Part shown: one piece after another, positions 25,335 through 35,216 of the stretch
Position numbering within the stretch: position 1 is the stretch's first letter
Layout: each line of letters opens with the position of its first letter
Assembly: GCA_000722615.1 (NCBI GenBank)
Contig: JOKI01000003.1
Span: 56,623 to 120,622 of the forward strand
Origin: Pseudorhizobium pelagicum
GTDB lineage: Bacteria > Pseudomonadota > Alphaproteobacteria > Rhizobiales > Rhizobiaceae
DNA: 64,000 nucleotides
Direction of reading: 5' to 3'
Program-made: the position numbers and the translations under genes
Notes under the pieces: generated by a model
The model's input: the letters and a program-made list of their open reading frames with translations, nothing else
Told to the model about the DNA's origin: nothing
Databases searched by the model: none

Positions 25335-26321
25335 ATGGTCAAGCAAGACGTCGTGGGCGAACAGCTTTTTGAAGAACTCGCCGACAATGCTCCAGTCATG
25401 ATATGGCGCGCCGGCGCAGACAAGCTCTGCGATTTCTTCAACGCGCCGTGGCTGCAATTCACCGGCCGGCCGCTGGAGAAGGAACTGGGCGCCGGGTGGA
25501 TGGAATGTGTTCACCCCGACGACCTGAACCGCTGCCTTGAGGTCTACAACAGCGCCTTCGACCGCCGCGAAGCGTTCTCGATGGACTACAGGTTGCGGCG
25601 CCACGACGGCGCCTATCGGTGGGTCGCCGACAATGGCAAACCGTTCACGCGCAACGGCCAGTTTGCCGGCTATTTCGGGTCCTGCGTCGACGTGCATGAC
25701 CGGAAGGAACTCGAGGGCGGCCGCAAGGACCTGATCAGCGAGCTCAACCATCGGGTCAAGAACATGCTGGCCACCGTCCAGGCGCTGGTGCGGCAGAGCT
25801 TTTCGTCGGCCATGATGCCGAAGGACGCGGAGCAGCGCCTGACCACGCGCCTGATGGTGCTGTCGAGAACCCAGGAGTTGCTCGCCGACAACAGCTGGCG
25901 GGGCGGGGATCTGACGTCGCTCGCGGAACGTATTCTCCAGCTCACCGCTCCCAGTGCCGACCGAATGAAGGTCGATGGCCCGGAGGTGTTCATCGTGCCG
26001 GCACGGCTGCAGTCGCTCGCCATGGCTCTCGGCGAACTCGGCCTCAACGCCCGCCAGCACGGCGCCTGGTCGTCCGGTGCGGGGCGAGTAGAGCTTCGCT
26101 GGGAATGGCTTGAACCGGACGGGCTTCACCTTCGGTGGCAGGAGTACCAGGGGCCGGCGGTTTCCACGCCGCAAAAACGCGGGTTCGGGCTTCGTCTCCT
26201 GCAGGGAATGCTGCCCGGCGAGGCGGGCGGCAAGACCGATATCCAGTTCGATCCCCAGGGACTCGTCTGCGACATCACGCTGAAAATCGCCATGCCGCCG
26301 GGAAGCCGTGAATCAGGATGA
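25335..26321 (+). CDS. PAS-HWE family sensor histidine kinase
   Basis: A 328-aa soluble kinase. A PAS domain (about residues 12-125) with a PAC-type end is followed by the HWE module: phospho-acceptor His139 in ELNHRVKNMLATVQAL, the N-box LGELGLNARQHGAWSS, and the WxE motif in LRWQEYQGP. HWE kinases are frequent in Rhizobiales and often feed the PhyR-EcfG stress pathway, which fits the EcfG promoters nearby (inference). No transmembrane segment or own response regulator is adjacent. The PAS domain could bind a flavin, but I do not see the NCRFLQ LOV motif. Confidence 0.88.
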   Translation: MVKQDVVGEQLFEELADNAPVMIWRAGADKLCDFFNAPWLQFTGRPLEKELGAGWMECVHPDDLNRCLEVYNSAFDRREAFSMDYRLRRHDGAYRWVADNGKPFTRNGQFAGYFGSCVDVHDRKELEGGRKDLISELNHRVKNMLATVQALVRQSFSSAMMPKDAEQRLTTRLMVLSRTQELLADNSWRGGDLTSLAERILQLTAPSADRMKVDGPEVFIVPARLQSLAMALGELGLNARQHGAWSSGAGRVELRWEWLEPDGLHLRWQEYQGPAVSTPQKRGFGLRLLQGMLPGEAGGKTDIQFDPQGLVCDITLKIAMPPGSRESG

Positions 26322-26414
26322 AGCGTTCTCAGCGAACGACGATATGCTGACGCCAGCGCTGGCCGATGAGCTGATGCACTTGACCATGGTGCGACCCGCC
26401 GAGAGAACCACGAC

Positions 26415-27296
26415 ATGACCCAGCAATCCGGCCTGAGCCAAGGACAGGTTCCGCCAAGATCGCAGGCCTCGCGACAGTTCCTTGTCGGCCTGGGCCGCGG
26501 CGGGGCCGGAGCCCTGATCTTCGGCCTTCCGATGCTCATGACGATGGAACTGTGGTCGCTCGGCTTCTACATCGAGCGCTACCGGCTGCTTCTTTTGCTG
26601 CTGATCAACATGCCGTTGCTTGTCGTCCTGGCGCGCCGGATCGGGTTTGAGCAAACCTCCACCTGGCGTGAAGCCATCCGGGATGCCACTGTCGCCTACG
26701 CCATTGCCATAGCCATGAGTGCGGCGGTCCTGTTTTTGCTCGGTATCATCAAGCTCGACGTGCCCGCGACCGAGCTGCTTGGAAAGATTGCGATCCAGGC
26801 CGTACCCGCCAGCATCGGCGCGCTGCTCGGGCGCTCGCAGCTTGGTGGCCACCAGGACGATGGGCCGACCGACGAGGAAGGCGAGACGGAAAGCGAAGTC
26901 ATCACGAGCTACGGGCGCGAGCTTTTCATGATGGCAATCGGCGCCCTGTTTCTCAGCCTCAACGTGGCGCCGACCGAGGAGATCATCCTCATCTCCTACA
27001 AGATGACGCCATGGCATGCTCTGGCAACCCTGGCGCTCTCCATCCTGATCATGCATGCCTTTGTCTATGCCGTTGCGTTCCGGGGCGCGCACCAGCTCAG
27101 CCGCGGCACACCCCGCTGGCATGCCTTCGTGCGGTTCACGCTGCCCGGCTATGTCATCGCTCTCGCCATCAGCCTCTACGTCCTATGGACCTTCGGGCGA
27201 CTGGACGACACCGCGTCGACGCAGGTCCTGATGGCCGCGATCGTTCTTGGCTTTCCCGGCGCCATCGGCGCAGCCGCAGCTCGCCTGATCCTGTAG
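26415..27296 (+). CDS. TIGR02587-type integral membrane protein
   Basis: A 293-aa polytopic protein with about seven hydrophobic helices, split by an acidic cytoplasmic-type loop (DDGPTDEEGETESE, about residues 155-168). The layout and the paired gene downstream match the TIGR02587/DUF2391 family, whose biochemical role is unknown. It is followed 8 bp later by its usual partner. Confidence 0.78.
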   Translation: MTQQSGLSQGQVPPRSQASRQFLVGLGRGGAGALIFGLPMLMTMELWSLGFYIERYRLLLLLLINMPLLVVLARRIGFEQTSTWREAIRDATVAYAIAIAMSAAVLFLLGIIKLDVPATELLGKIAIQAVPASIGALLGRSQLGGHQDDGPTDEEGETESEVITSYGRELFMMAIGALFLSLNVAPTEEIILISYKMTPWHALATLALSILIMHAFVYAVAFRGAHQLSRGTPRWHAFVRFTLPGYVIALAISLYVLWTFGRLDDTASTQVLMAAIVLGFPGAIGAAAARLIL

Positions 27297-27304
27297 GACT
27301 CCAT

Positions 27305-27715
27305 ATGACCATCACCTCAAAAAGCCGCCATACGGAATCCAGTAAGCCAGACTGGCTTGAATGGGCAACAGGCATCGTCTCCGCGCTTCTTGTACTTGGT
27401 ATCGTCGGCTGGATCGCCGGTCAGGCCATGCTGCATCAGGAGACGCCGCCGGAATTCCGGTCGACGATCCATTCCACCCAGGCGGTGGCGGGCGGCTTCC
27501 GGGTCGAGTTCGAGTTGTTCAACGACGGATCGACGACGGCGGCCGCTGTCGAGGTGCGCGGGGAATTGATGGGTGGCGCCGCCGCTTCCGAAGCCGCCCA
27601 GGTCACCTTCGATTACGTGCCGGGAAAATCGAGTGCCAGGGGCGCCCTTCTGTTTGCCGAGGACCCGGTCGGGCGCGACATCCGGATCCGCGCTGTCGGC
27701 TACACCGAGCCCTGA
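27305..27715 (+). CDS. TIGR02588-type single-pass membrane protein
   Basis: A 136-aa protein with one N-terminal membrane helix (about residues 19-42) and a beta-rich extracytoplasmic domain containing FRVEFELFNDGSTTAAAVEVRGEL. It resembles the TIGR02588 family, which is found next to TIGR02587 proteins. The two likely form a membrane complex of unknown job. It ends 7 bp from the convergent pobA stop. Confidence 0.75.
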   Translation: MTITSKSRHTESSKPDWLEWATGIVSALLVLGIVGWIAGQAMLHQETPPEFRSTIHSTQAVAGGFRVEFELFNDGSTTAAAVEVRGELMGGAAASEAAQVTFDYVPGKSSARGALLFAEDPVGRDIRIRAVGYTEP

Positions 27716-27722
27716 AGCCCAT

Positions 27723-28960
<1,238 letters not shown>

Positions 28961-28983
28961 TCCTGTTATGGGACAAATCGAAC

Positions 28984-29886
28984 ATGGAAAAGAAAAGGCT
29001 GGCAATCGCTCGGCAGGTCCCGACTTTCGACCTCTATGGCGAGCAGGGCGCGCAACGTCCTGATTTCTGGGTGCATTGCGAGACGATTGCTGCCCGCAGC
29101 AGCACCTATCAATGGGAAATCGGACTGCATCGCCACGAGCGGCTGTTCCAGCTCCTGTACATTCGAAACGGCGCCGGCGACGCCCTCTTCGGGGGGCGGG
29201 CGGTCACTCTCGCGCCCCCGTGCATCGTGGTGATGCCACCCGGGGTCAGCCACGGCTACCGGTTTTCCCGAGACGTGGAAGGTTTCGTCATCACCGTGGT
29301 TGTCGATCAGTTGCGGCTCATCGCCGAGCTTCACAAGCGGCCTCAGGATTGGCTGGCGGCGCCGCAGGTGCTGTCGCCGGAGGGGGAAGACGGACGTTAC
29401 ATCGATGCGACCATCGTGCGGATTGCCGAAGAGTTCGAGGCGCGACGGACGGGCCGCAACGATCTCATCGATGCCTATATCACCACGGTGCTGATGCTCA
29501 TCGGTCGTCGTGCGGCGCCACAGCTTTCCGATGTCGGGAAGGATGCGCGTCAGCTCCGCGTCGAAACGTTGAAGGAGCTGATCGGCAGGCACTTCCGCGA
29601 GCATCTGCCGGCGGCGCATTATGCCCAGCTTCTCAATCTTTCGCCGACGCATCTCAACCGGATCGTGCGCGAGGTAACGGGCGTGTCGGTGCATGATCTC
29701 ATCATGGCACGCGTCATCGACGAAGCGCGTCGGGCGCTGGTGTTCACGCCGTCCAGCATCCAGCAGATCGCCGACAACCTCGGATTTTCGGATGCTGCCT
29801 ATTTCTCCCGCTGTTTCCGGACCAGGACCGGTCAGACCCCCGGAGCCTTCCGCCGAAGCGAGCGGCAGAAGCTCAGTGCGGCATGA
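28984..29886 (+). CDS. pobR: AraC-family regulator, PobR-like
   Basis: A 300-aa activator. The N-terminal half is a cupin-like sensing domain (RHERLFQLLYIRNG, then APPCIVVMPPGVSHGYRFS); the C-terminal third has two helix-turn-helix motifs of the AraC/XylS type, the second in IQQIADNLGFSDAAYFSRCF. Divergence from pobA and the N-terminal VPTFDLYGE fit the AraC-type PobR that activates pobA in response to 4-hydroxybenzoate in rhizobia. The frame opens 12 codons upstream at 28948; I prefer 28984 because it gives the family's usual N-terminus. Confidence 0.82.
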   Translation: MEKKRLAIARQVPTFDLYGEQGAQRPDFWVHCETIAARSSTYQWEIGLHRHERLFQLLYIRNGAGDALFGGRAVTLAPPCIVVMPPGVSHGYRFSRDVEGFVITVVVDQLRLIAELHKRPQDWLAAPQVLSPEGEDGRYIDATIVRIAEEFEARRTGRNDLIDAYITTVLMLIGRRAAPQLSDVGKDARQLRVETLKELIGRHFREHLPAAHYAQLLNLSPTHLNRIVREVTGVSVHDLIMARVIDEARRALVFTPSSIQQIADNLGFSDAAYFSRCFRTRTGQTPGAFRRSERQKLSAA

Positions 29887-31143
29887 CTAGCGGATCAGGA
29901 TTGCGCGGAAGTCATTGACGTTGGTGCCGGTCGGGCCGGTGACGAAGAGATCGCCGATCGCTTCAAATCCGGAATAGCTGTCATTGCCGGCGAGAAGCGT
30001 GCGGCCATCGAGGCCCAATGCACGCAGGCGCCGTGCCGTCGTGCCATCGACAAAGGCGCCGGCATTGTCCTCAGAGCCATCGATGCCGTCGGTGTCGGCG
30101 GCAAGCGCCGTCACGGGATGACCGTCGATCGCTAGGGCAAGTGCCAGGGCGAACTCGCCGTTGCGGCCGCCGCGGCCGCCCTTTCCGCGCAATGTCACGG
30201 TGGTTTCGCCCCCCGACAGCAGCACCGCCGGCCGCGGGAACGGCCGCCCCCGCTGGGCCACCTCCCGCGACAGTGCCGCATGCACCAGCGCCACGTCGCG
30301 AGCCTCGCCCTCGATGGAGTCGGAGAGAATGAACGGCTGCAGACCGTGATCCCGGGCGGTTTTTGCGGCCGCTTCCAGCGAGACGCCTGCCGAGGCCACC
30401 ACATGATGTTCATGGCGGGCAAAAGCCGGGTCATCCGGATGGGGCGCATCGGCTGCGGGGGAGCGAAAATGCGCAATCATCCTTTCGGGCAACGGCAGGC
30501 GGTATTGCTCGATGACGTCAAGCGCATCCTGTCGGGTCGTGGCATCCGGGACAGTCGGGCCGGAGGCGACGAAGGCCGGATTGTCGCCCGGAATGTCGGA
30601 AACGATGAGGGTCACGACCCGTGCCGCCGTGGCGGCAGCCAGACGTCCGCCCTTGATGGTGGAAAAATGCTTGCGCACGACATTCATGGCCGAAATCGGC
30701 GCGCCGGATGCCAGCAGCATCTCATTCAGGGCAATTTCGTCGGCGAACTCGAAGCCTTCGGGTGGGGCGGGCAGAAGCGCGGAACCGCCCCCGCAGACCA
30801 GGGCGATGACGAGGTCATCCTTGCCGAGACTGCCGATGGTCTCCATCAACCGGCGGGCACCGGCAAGGCCTGCTTCGTCCGGAACCGGATGCGCGGCTTC
30901 GATGATCTCGATGGAGCGGGTCCGGCAGCCGTAGCCGTAGCGGGTGACGACAACGCCGGAGAGCGGCTGCGGCCAGAGGCTTTCGAGCGCCGCCGCCATC
31001 TGCGCCGCACCCTTGCCAGCTCCGACCACGACCGTGCGGCCCTGTTGCGGTGGATCGGGAAGATGCGCCCGGATGCCGTTGAGCGGATCGGCTGCCTTAA
31101 CCGCAGCGCGAAACAGCGCCGTCAGCAGATCCCTGTCATCCAT
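29887..31143 (-). CDS. Glycerate 2-kinase (MOFRL family)
   Basis: A 418-aa kinase that phosphorylates glycerate to 2-phosphoglycerate. It has the N-terminal DUF4147-type domain (VVVGAGKGAAQMAAALE, CGGGSALLPAPPEG, VRKHFSTIKGGRLA) and the C-terminal MOFRL domain (LSGGETTVTLRGKGGRGGRNGEFAL, GTDGIDG-like AADTDGIDGSEDNAGAF). The start at 31143 has a GGAGG ribosome-binding site. It would serve glyoxylate, tartrate or serine-cycle carbon. Its stop codon abuts the pobR stop. No other genes of the pathway are adjacent. Confidence 0.9.
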   Translation of the reverse strand: MDDRDLLTALFRAAVKAADPLNGIRAHLPDPPQQGRTVVVGAGKGAAQMAAALESLWPQPLSGVVVTRYGYGCRTRSIEIIEAAHPVPDEAGLAGARRLMETIGSLGKDDLVIALVCGGGSALLPAPPEGFEFADEIALNEMLLASGAPISAMNVVRKHFSTIKGGRLAAATAARVVTLIVSDIPGDNPAFVASGPTVPDATTRQDALDVIEQYRLPLPERMIAHFRSPAADAPHPDDPAFARHEHHVVASAGVSLEAAAKTARDHGLQPFILSDSIEGEARDVALVHAALSREVAQRGRPFPRPAVLLSGGETTVTLRGKGGRGGRNGEFALALALAIDGHPVTALAADTDGIDGSEDNAGAFVDGTTARRLRALGLDGRTLLAGNDSYSGFEAIGDLFVTGPTGTNVNDFRAILIR

Positions 31144-31211
31144 CCGATCCTCCCCCCATTCCCTTGCCGTCACCCGTCAGTTCTCGGTCAGATTGCGCCC
31201 CTTGAGCTGCC

Positions 31212-31236
31212 GGAACAAACGCCGGGGCGACGGGTT
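31212..31236 (+). promoter_or_regulatory. Candidate EcfG promoter, GGAAC-N16-GGTT
   Basis: GGAAC (31212-31216) and GGTT (31233-31236) with a 16-bp spacer, the same form as the element at 20593-20617. The start of the 110-aa hypothetical gene is 34 bp downstream. Confidence 0.55.
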
Positions 31237-31269
31237 GTCCGTGGAACCCTGCATTAGGAGCACGAGAGC

Positions 31270-31602
31270 ATGAGCGAACATCTCACGCAAGCCAGCTATC
31301 CGGGCGAAATCGATATCAAGGGAGATCGATCGCCCGTGACCTACAAGCTCAAGGCTAGCAAGGAAGACGACGGTGCCATCCACGTGGCAATCAGCCTGAC
31401 TGCGCCGCGAGACTGGCTGTTGAAGCACGGCTTTCGACACGAGGCGACGCTGCGGCGCCAGGGGGGCGAGACCGTTCCTGTTCGATTCGAGGAAACCTTG
31501 AACGTGGCCGACAATGTCGCCGTCACATTGCGCGCGGATGAAGTTCTCTGCGCGAATATGGACGAACTCAATCGGTCGTTCCCGGAGCTGGCGAAAAGCT
31601 GA
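31270..31602 (+). CDS. Hypothetical protein (110 aa), probable stress gene
   Basis: I do not recognise this family. It is a soluble, charge-balanced 110-aa protein with alternating hydrophobic residues suggestive of beta strands (PVTYKLKASKEDDGAIHVAISL, then PVRFEETLNVADNVAVTL). A GGAG-type ribosome-binding site precedes the ATG and a candidate EcfG promoter lies 34 bp upstream, so it is probably a real, stress-induced gene. It is convergent with the Lrp-type regulator. Confidence 0.65.
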   Translation: MSEHLTQASYPGEIDIKGDRSPVTYKLKASKEDDGAIHVAISLTAPRDWLLKHGFRHEATLRRQGGETVPVRFEETLNVADNVAVTLRADEVLCANMDELNRSFPELAKS

Positions 31603-31646
31603 TCCCTTCGAACAGGCGCCTGGCGGCGCCACTCGTCGTTTACAGA

Positions 31647-32084
31647 TCAAAGGCGTGCTTTCGTGCTGCGTGGCGTGGCCAGCAGAAGATTGGTTTCGCT
31701 GGCGGTGATCCCTGGCATCAGGCGGATGCGTCTCAGGACGCTGTCAAAGTCAGCCAACGTCGCTGCCCCCAGCTCTGCAATCAGGTCCCAGCGGCCGTTG
31801 GTGGTGTGGATGGATGAGATTTCGGGGAGGGCACCGAGAGCGGAGATCACCCGGTCCGTCACCCGGCCTTCGATCTCGATCATCATGATGCCGCGGACCG
31901 GCAGCTCCACCGCGTCGGCTCTGAGGATGACGGTATAGCCGATGATGCTGCCGTTTTCCTCCAGCTTCTCCATCCGGCTCCGCACCGTGGCGCGAGACAC
32001 TCCAAGTTCGATCGCCAGATCGGATATGCTGCGACGCGCGTTGTGGCGCAGCAGCGTGATCAGCTTGCCGTCGAGATCATCCAT
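31647..32084 (-). CDS. Lrp/AsnC-family regulator
   Basis: A 145-aa regulator with an N-terminal winged helix-turn-helix (ISDLAIELGVSRATVRSRMEKLE) and a C-terminal RAM ligand-binding domain. It is divergent from the arginase-ornithine cyclodeaminase operon with a dyad between them. In Agrobacterium and related bacteria an Lrp-type protein controls the adjacent arginine-catabolism genes, so arginine or ornithine is the likely effector (inference). Confidence 0.88.
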   Translation of the reverse strand: MDDLDGKLITLLRHNARRSISDLAIELGVSRATVRSRMEKLEENGSIIGYTVILRADAVELPVRGIMMIEIEGRVTDRVISALGALPEISSIHTTNGRWDLIAELGAATLADFDSVLRRIRLMPGITASETNLLLATPRSTKARL

Positions 32085-32134
32085 ATCATTTTGCCCATTT
32101 CTGCTGCCGTTTTGCTAACATCGGAGGAAAAGAT

Positions 32135-32161
32135 TGGCAATTCTGGCTATTCAGATTGCCA
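32135..32161. promoter_or_regulatory. TGGCAAT-N13-ATTGCCA dyad upstream of arginase
   Basis: TGGCAAT (32135-32141) and ATTGCCA (32155-32161) are exact inverted repeats separated by 13 bp, in the 113-bp gap between the Lrp-type regulator and arginase. The overall 27-bp dyad is compatible with an Lrp-type dimer site covering the arginase promoter. Assignment is by position. Confidence 0.45.
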
Positions 32162-32197
32162 GACCGATGTGTTCTTCTGTCCTCAAAGGAGATCGCA

Positions 32198-33118
32198 ATG
32201 CACTGCAAATTGATCGGTATACCCCTCCAGGACGGTGCGTCGCAGCTTGGCTGCGAGATGGGGCCTAGTGCCTTGCGCGTCGCCGGGCTTGCTGCGGCAC
32301 TTGCCGATCTGGGGCATGAGGTGAGCGATCTCGGCAATCTGTCGCCACCGCCGACCCGCGACGTCGCGCATGGAAACTCCGCCGTCCGAAACCTGCCGGA
32401 AATCGTGGCCTGGACGGAACTGCTGGCCGACGTCGCCTATCGCGAAAGCGGCGAGGGCATGCCGATCTTTCTGGGCGGCGACCACGCACTTTCGGCGGGC
32501 ACAGTGGCCGGCGTCGCCCGCCGCGCCGCCGACAAGGGGCGGCCGCTCTTCGTTCTCTGGCTCGACGCGCATACGGATCTGCATACGCTGACATCCACCG
32601 AAAGCGGCAACCTGCACGGCGTGCCGGTCGCCTATTTCACCGGGCAGCCCGGCTTCGACGGGACCTTCCCGCCGCTTGTGGCGCCGGTCGATGCCGCCAA
32701 TGTCTGCATGATTGGCATCCGTAGCGTCGATCCGGCGGAGCGGGCAACGCTTTCGAAAGCCGACATCACGATCCACGACATGCGCTCCATCGACGAGCAT
32801 GGCGTGGCGGCACTGCTGCGCAGTTTTCTTGAGCGCGTGACCGATGCCAACGGTCTTTTGCATGTCAGTCTGGATGTCGATTTCCTCGATCCGGCCGTGG
32901 CGCCCGCCGTCGGCACGACGGTTCCCGGCGGCGCCACCTTCCGCGAGGCGCATCTGGTGATGGAAATGCTGCACGACAGCGGCCTCGTCTCAAGCCTCGA
33001 CCTCGTGGAGCTCAATCCCTTCCTCGACGAACGCGGACGCACGGCAACCCTTCTTGTCGACCTGACCGCCAGCCTGATGGGTCGCAAGGTTCTCGATCGT
33101 CCGACCAGGAGCTTCTGA
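32198..33118 (+). CDS. Arginase
   Basis: Hydrolyses arginine to ornithine and urea. The 306-aa protein has all three Mn-binding motifs of the ureohydrolase family: GGDHALSAG, LDAHTDLHT and SLDVDFLDP. The ELNPFLDERGRTA segment near the C-terminus is arginase-specific. The ATG at 32198 has an ideal AAAGGAG ribosome-binding site, whereas the in-frame start at 32156 does not. It overlaps the next gene by one base, giving ornithine directly to the cyclodeaminase. Confidence 0.94.
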   Translation: MHCKLIGIPLQDGASQLGCEMGPSALRVAGLAAALADLGHEVSDLGNLSPPPTRDVAHGNSAVRNLPEIVAWTELLADVAYRESGEGMPIFLGGDHALSAGTVAGVARRAADKGRPLFVLWLDAHTDLHTLTSTESGNLHGVPVAYFTGQPGFDGTFPPLVAPVDAANVCMIGIRSVDPAERATLSKADITIHDMRSIDEHGVAALLRSFLERVTDANGLLHVSLDVDFLDPAVAPAVGTTVPGGATFREAHLVMEMLHDSGLVSSLDLVELNPFLDERGRTATLLVDLTASLMGRKVLDRPTRSF

Positions 33119-34185
33119 TGGCGTCCCCAAGCCTCAACCTCGTGCCCTTCGTCAGCGTCGAGCACATGATGGACCTGGTGCTCGAGATCGGGATCGATCA
33201 ATTCCTGGTGGAGCTTGCCGGCACCATCGAGGACGACTTCCGGCGCTGGGAGGACTTCGACAAGACGGCGCGGGTCGCATCCCATTCGACGGAAGGTGTC
33301 ATCGAACTGATGCCGACGAGCGACGGGCGGCTCTACGCCTTCAAATACGTGAACGGCCATCCGAAGAACACCAGGACGGGCAAGCAGACGGTGACGGCGT
33401 TCGGGGTGCTGGCCGATGTCGAGACCGGCTATCCGCTCCTGCTCTCGGAGATGACGATCCTGACGGCGCTGCGCACGGCGGCAACCTCGGCCGTCGCTGC
33501 TCGCCATCTTGCGCGGCCCGATGCGCGCACCATGGCCCTGATCGGTAATGGCGCACAGAGCGAATTCCAGGCGCGCGCCTTCCACGCCCTGCTCGGCATC
33601 GATCGGCTGCGGCTTTACGACATCGATGCAGCGGCGACGAAGCGCTGCATGACGAACCTCGAGGGGCTTGGTCTCGACATCCAGGCCTGCGCCACGGCGG
33701 AAGAGGCGGTGGAGGGGGCCGACATCATCACCACGGCAACGGCCGACAAGCAGTGCGCCACGATCCTGTCGGACAACATGGTCGGGCCCGGGGTGCACAT
33801 CAATGCCGTCGGCGGCGACTGCCCCGGCAAGACGGAGCTTCATCGCGACATCCTGCTGCGGTCCGATATCTTCGTCGAATACCCGCCCCAGACGCGGATC
33901 GAGGGAGAGATCCAGCAACTGGACGACGATCATCCCGTCACCGAACTCTGGCGCGTCATCATGGACCAGACGCCTGGCCGCTCGTCCGACAGCCAGATCA
34001 CGCTGTTCGACAGCGTCGGTTTCGCGACGGAAGACTTTTCTGCCCTGCGGTATGTCCGAGAGAAACTTCTCGGCACTCGGCATTTCATCGAGCTCGACCT
34101 GCTGGCAGATCCCGACGAACCCCGCGACCTCTATGGCATGCTGCTGCGCCGCCAAGCCAAGCTGAAACCGTCGCAGCCGGCGTGA
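33118..34185 (+). CDS. ocd: Ornithine cyclodeaminase
   Basis: Converts ornithine to proline and ammonia with bound NAD. The 355-aa protein has the mu-crystallin/OCD fold: RTAATSAVAARHLA, the Rossmann motif MALIGNGAQSEFQARAF, and VHINAVGGDCPGKTEL with the catalytic Asp region. Its start overlaps the arginase stop (TGATG), so the two are translationally coupled. Together they turn arginine into proline, urea and ammonium. Confidence 0.94.
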   Translation: MASPSLNLVPFVSVEHMMDLVLEIGIDQFLVELAGTIEDDFRRWEDFDKTARVASHSTEGVIELMPTSDGRLYAFKYVNGHPKNTRTGKQTVTAFGVLADVETGYPLLLSEMTILTALRTAATSAVAARHLARPDARTMALIGNGAQSEFQARAFHALLGIDRLRLYDIDAAATKRCMTNLEGLGLDIQACATAEEAVEGADIITTATADKQCATILSDNMVGPGVHINAVGGDCPGKTELHRDILLRSDIFVEYPPQTRIEGEIQQLDDDHPVTELWRVIMDQTPGRSSDSQITLFDSVGFATEDFSALRYVREKLLGTRHFIELDLLADPDEPRDLYGMLLRRQAKLKPSQPA

Positions 34186-34197
34186 TGATGGACGTCT

Positions 34198-35124
34198 TCA
34201 GCGCCGGGGCATGATCTCTTCGGCCGCCTGGCGGATCGTCTGCATCAGGATGGCCTGCGGCGCGGAGGGCGGCGTGTCGGCCTTCAACGTCAGCCCGACC
34301 GGTCCCTTCGTCTCGCTGGTATCCACGGGAAGCGCGACCAGCAATCCTTCGGCGAGATCGTTGGACACGACGCCCTGCGAGATGATCCAGACGGCGTCAC
34401 TGGCGCGGACGAAGGCACGTCCGAAGGCGTGGGAGACCGTCTCCACCTGCGTCGGCAGGTTTCCAACGCCATTGGCGATCAGCAGCTGCTCGACCACCGG
34501 GCGGATGACGGAACCGCGGGTCGGCATAAGAACGGTGTATGCGGGTAAGCCTTCGAAGACCGAGCGACTGCCGTCGAGAAGCGGATGTCCGGCGCGCACG
34601 GCGAAGACGACCTGTTCGGAATAGAGATGCTCGAACGAGAAGCCGGTCATCTTCTCCGGCGCGGCAAGCCGCCCGACGACGAGATCCAGGTCGCCGACGC
34701 GCAGCTGCTCCAGGAGAACGGCATTCTCGCCGGTGACGATCTTGATGCGGCTGCCGGTCGCCTCCTGCAGGAAGAGCGTCATCGCCCGCGGCATGATGCG
34801 TGTGGAGACCGTCGGCAGTGCTCCGACGCGGACGGGTGGCGCTGCATCGGAAAGTTCCTGGGAGACGGAATCAATCCCCTGCTTCAGCGCCGACAGTGCT
34901 GCGCCGGCGTGCCGCAGGAAGACTTCGCCATAGCGCGTGATGCGGATGCCCCGACCCTCGCGCTCGAAGACCGCGACGCCGAGAGCCTCTTCGAGCTCCC
35001 GGATGGTCTTGGTCACCGCCGGCTGGCTGACATGCAGGACATTGGCGGCCTTGACGACGCTTTTTTGTCGGGCAACCTCAAGGAATGTATGCAGGTGACG
35101 AAACTTGACCCGGGAATCGATCAA
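34198..35124 (-). CDS. pcaQ: LysR-type activator PcaQ
   Basis: A 308-aa LysR regulator: N-terminal helix-turn-helix (SVVKAANVLHVSQPAVTKTI) and a C-terminal effector domain. Its place divergent to pcaD and the exact PcaQ box in between identify it as PcaQ, which activates pcaDCHGB with beta-ketoadipate/carboxymuconolactone-type inducers. The start is a TTG at 35124: no in-frame ATG exists near it, and GGAGGG lies at ribosome-binding distance inside the operator. The 12-bp gap to the convergent ocd stop is short. Confidence 0.93.
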   Translation of the reverse strand: MIDSRVKFRHLHTFLEVARQKSVVKAANVLHVSQPAVTKTIRELEEALGVAVFEREGRGIRITRYGEVFLRHAGAALSALKQGIDSVSQELSDAAPPVRVGALPTVSTRIMPRAMTLFLQEATGSRIKIVTGENAVLLEQLRVGDLDLVVGRLAAPEKMTGFSFEHLYSEQVVFAVRAGHPLLDGSRSVFEGLPAYTVLMPTRGSVIRPVVEQLLIANGVGNLPTQVETVSHAFGRAFVRASDAVWIISQGVVSNDLAEGLLVALPVDTSETKGPVGLTLKADTPPSAPQAILMQTIRQAAEEIMPRR

Positions 35125-35129
35125 CAGTC

Positions 35130-35145
35130 ATAACCCTCCGGTTAA
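35130..35145. promoter_or_regulatory. PcaQ operator, ATAACC-N4-GGTTAA
   Basis: ATAACCCTCCGGTTAA is an exact match to the PcaQ box ATAACC-N4-GGTTAA described for Sinorhizobium. The spacer CTCC/GGAG, read on the minus strand, forms the Shine-Dalgarno of pcaQ (GGAGGG), so the operator lies inside the pcaQ leader. It is 72 bp from the pcaD start codon. Confidence 0.85.
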
Positions 35146-35216
35146 TGGAAGCCTCCTGAAAGTCATTTTACCTAACCAGAATAATGGGGCATTGTATATC
35201 AGGGAGGAATTGGTCC

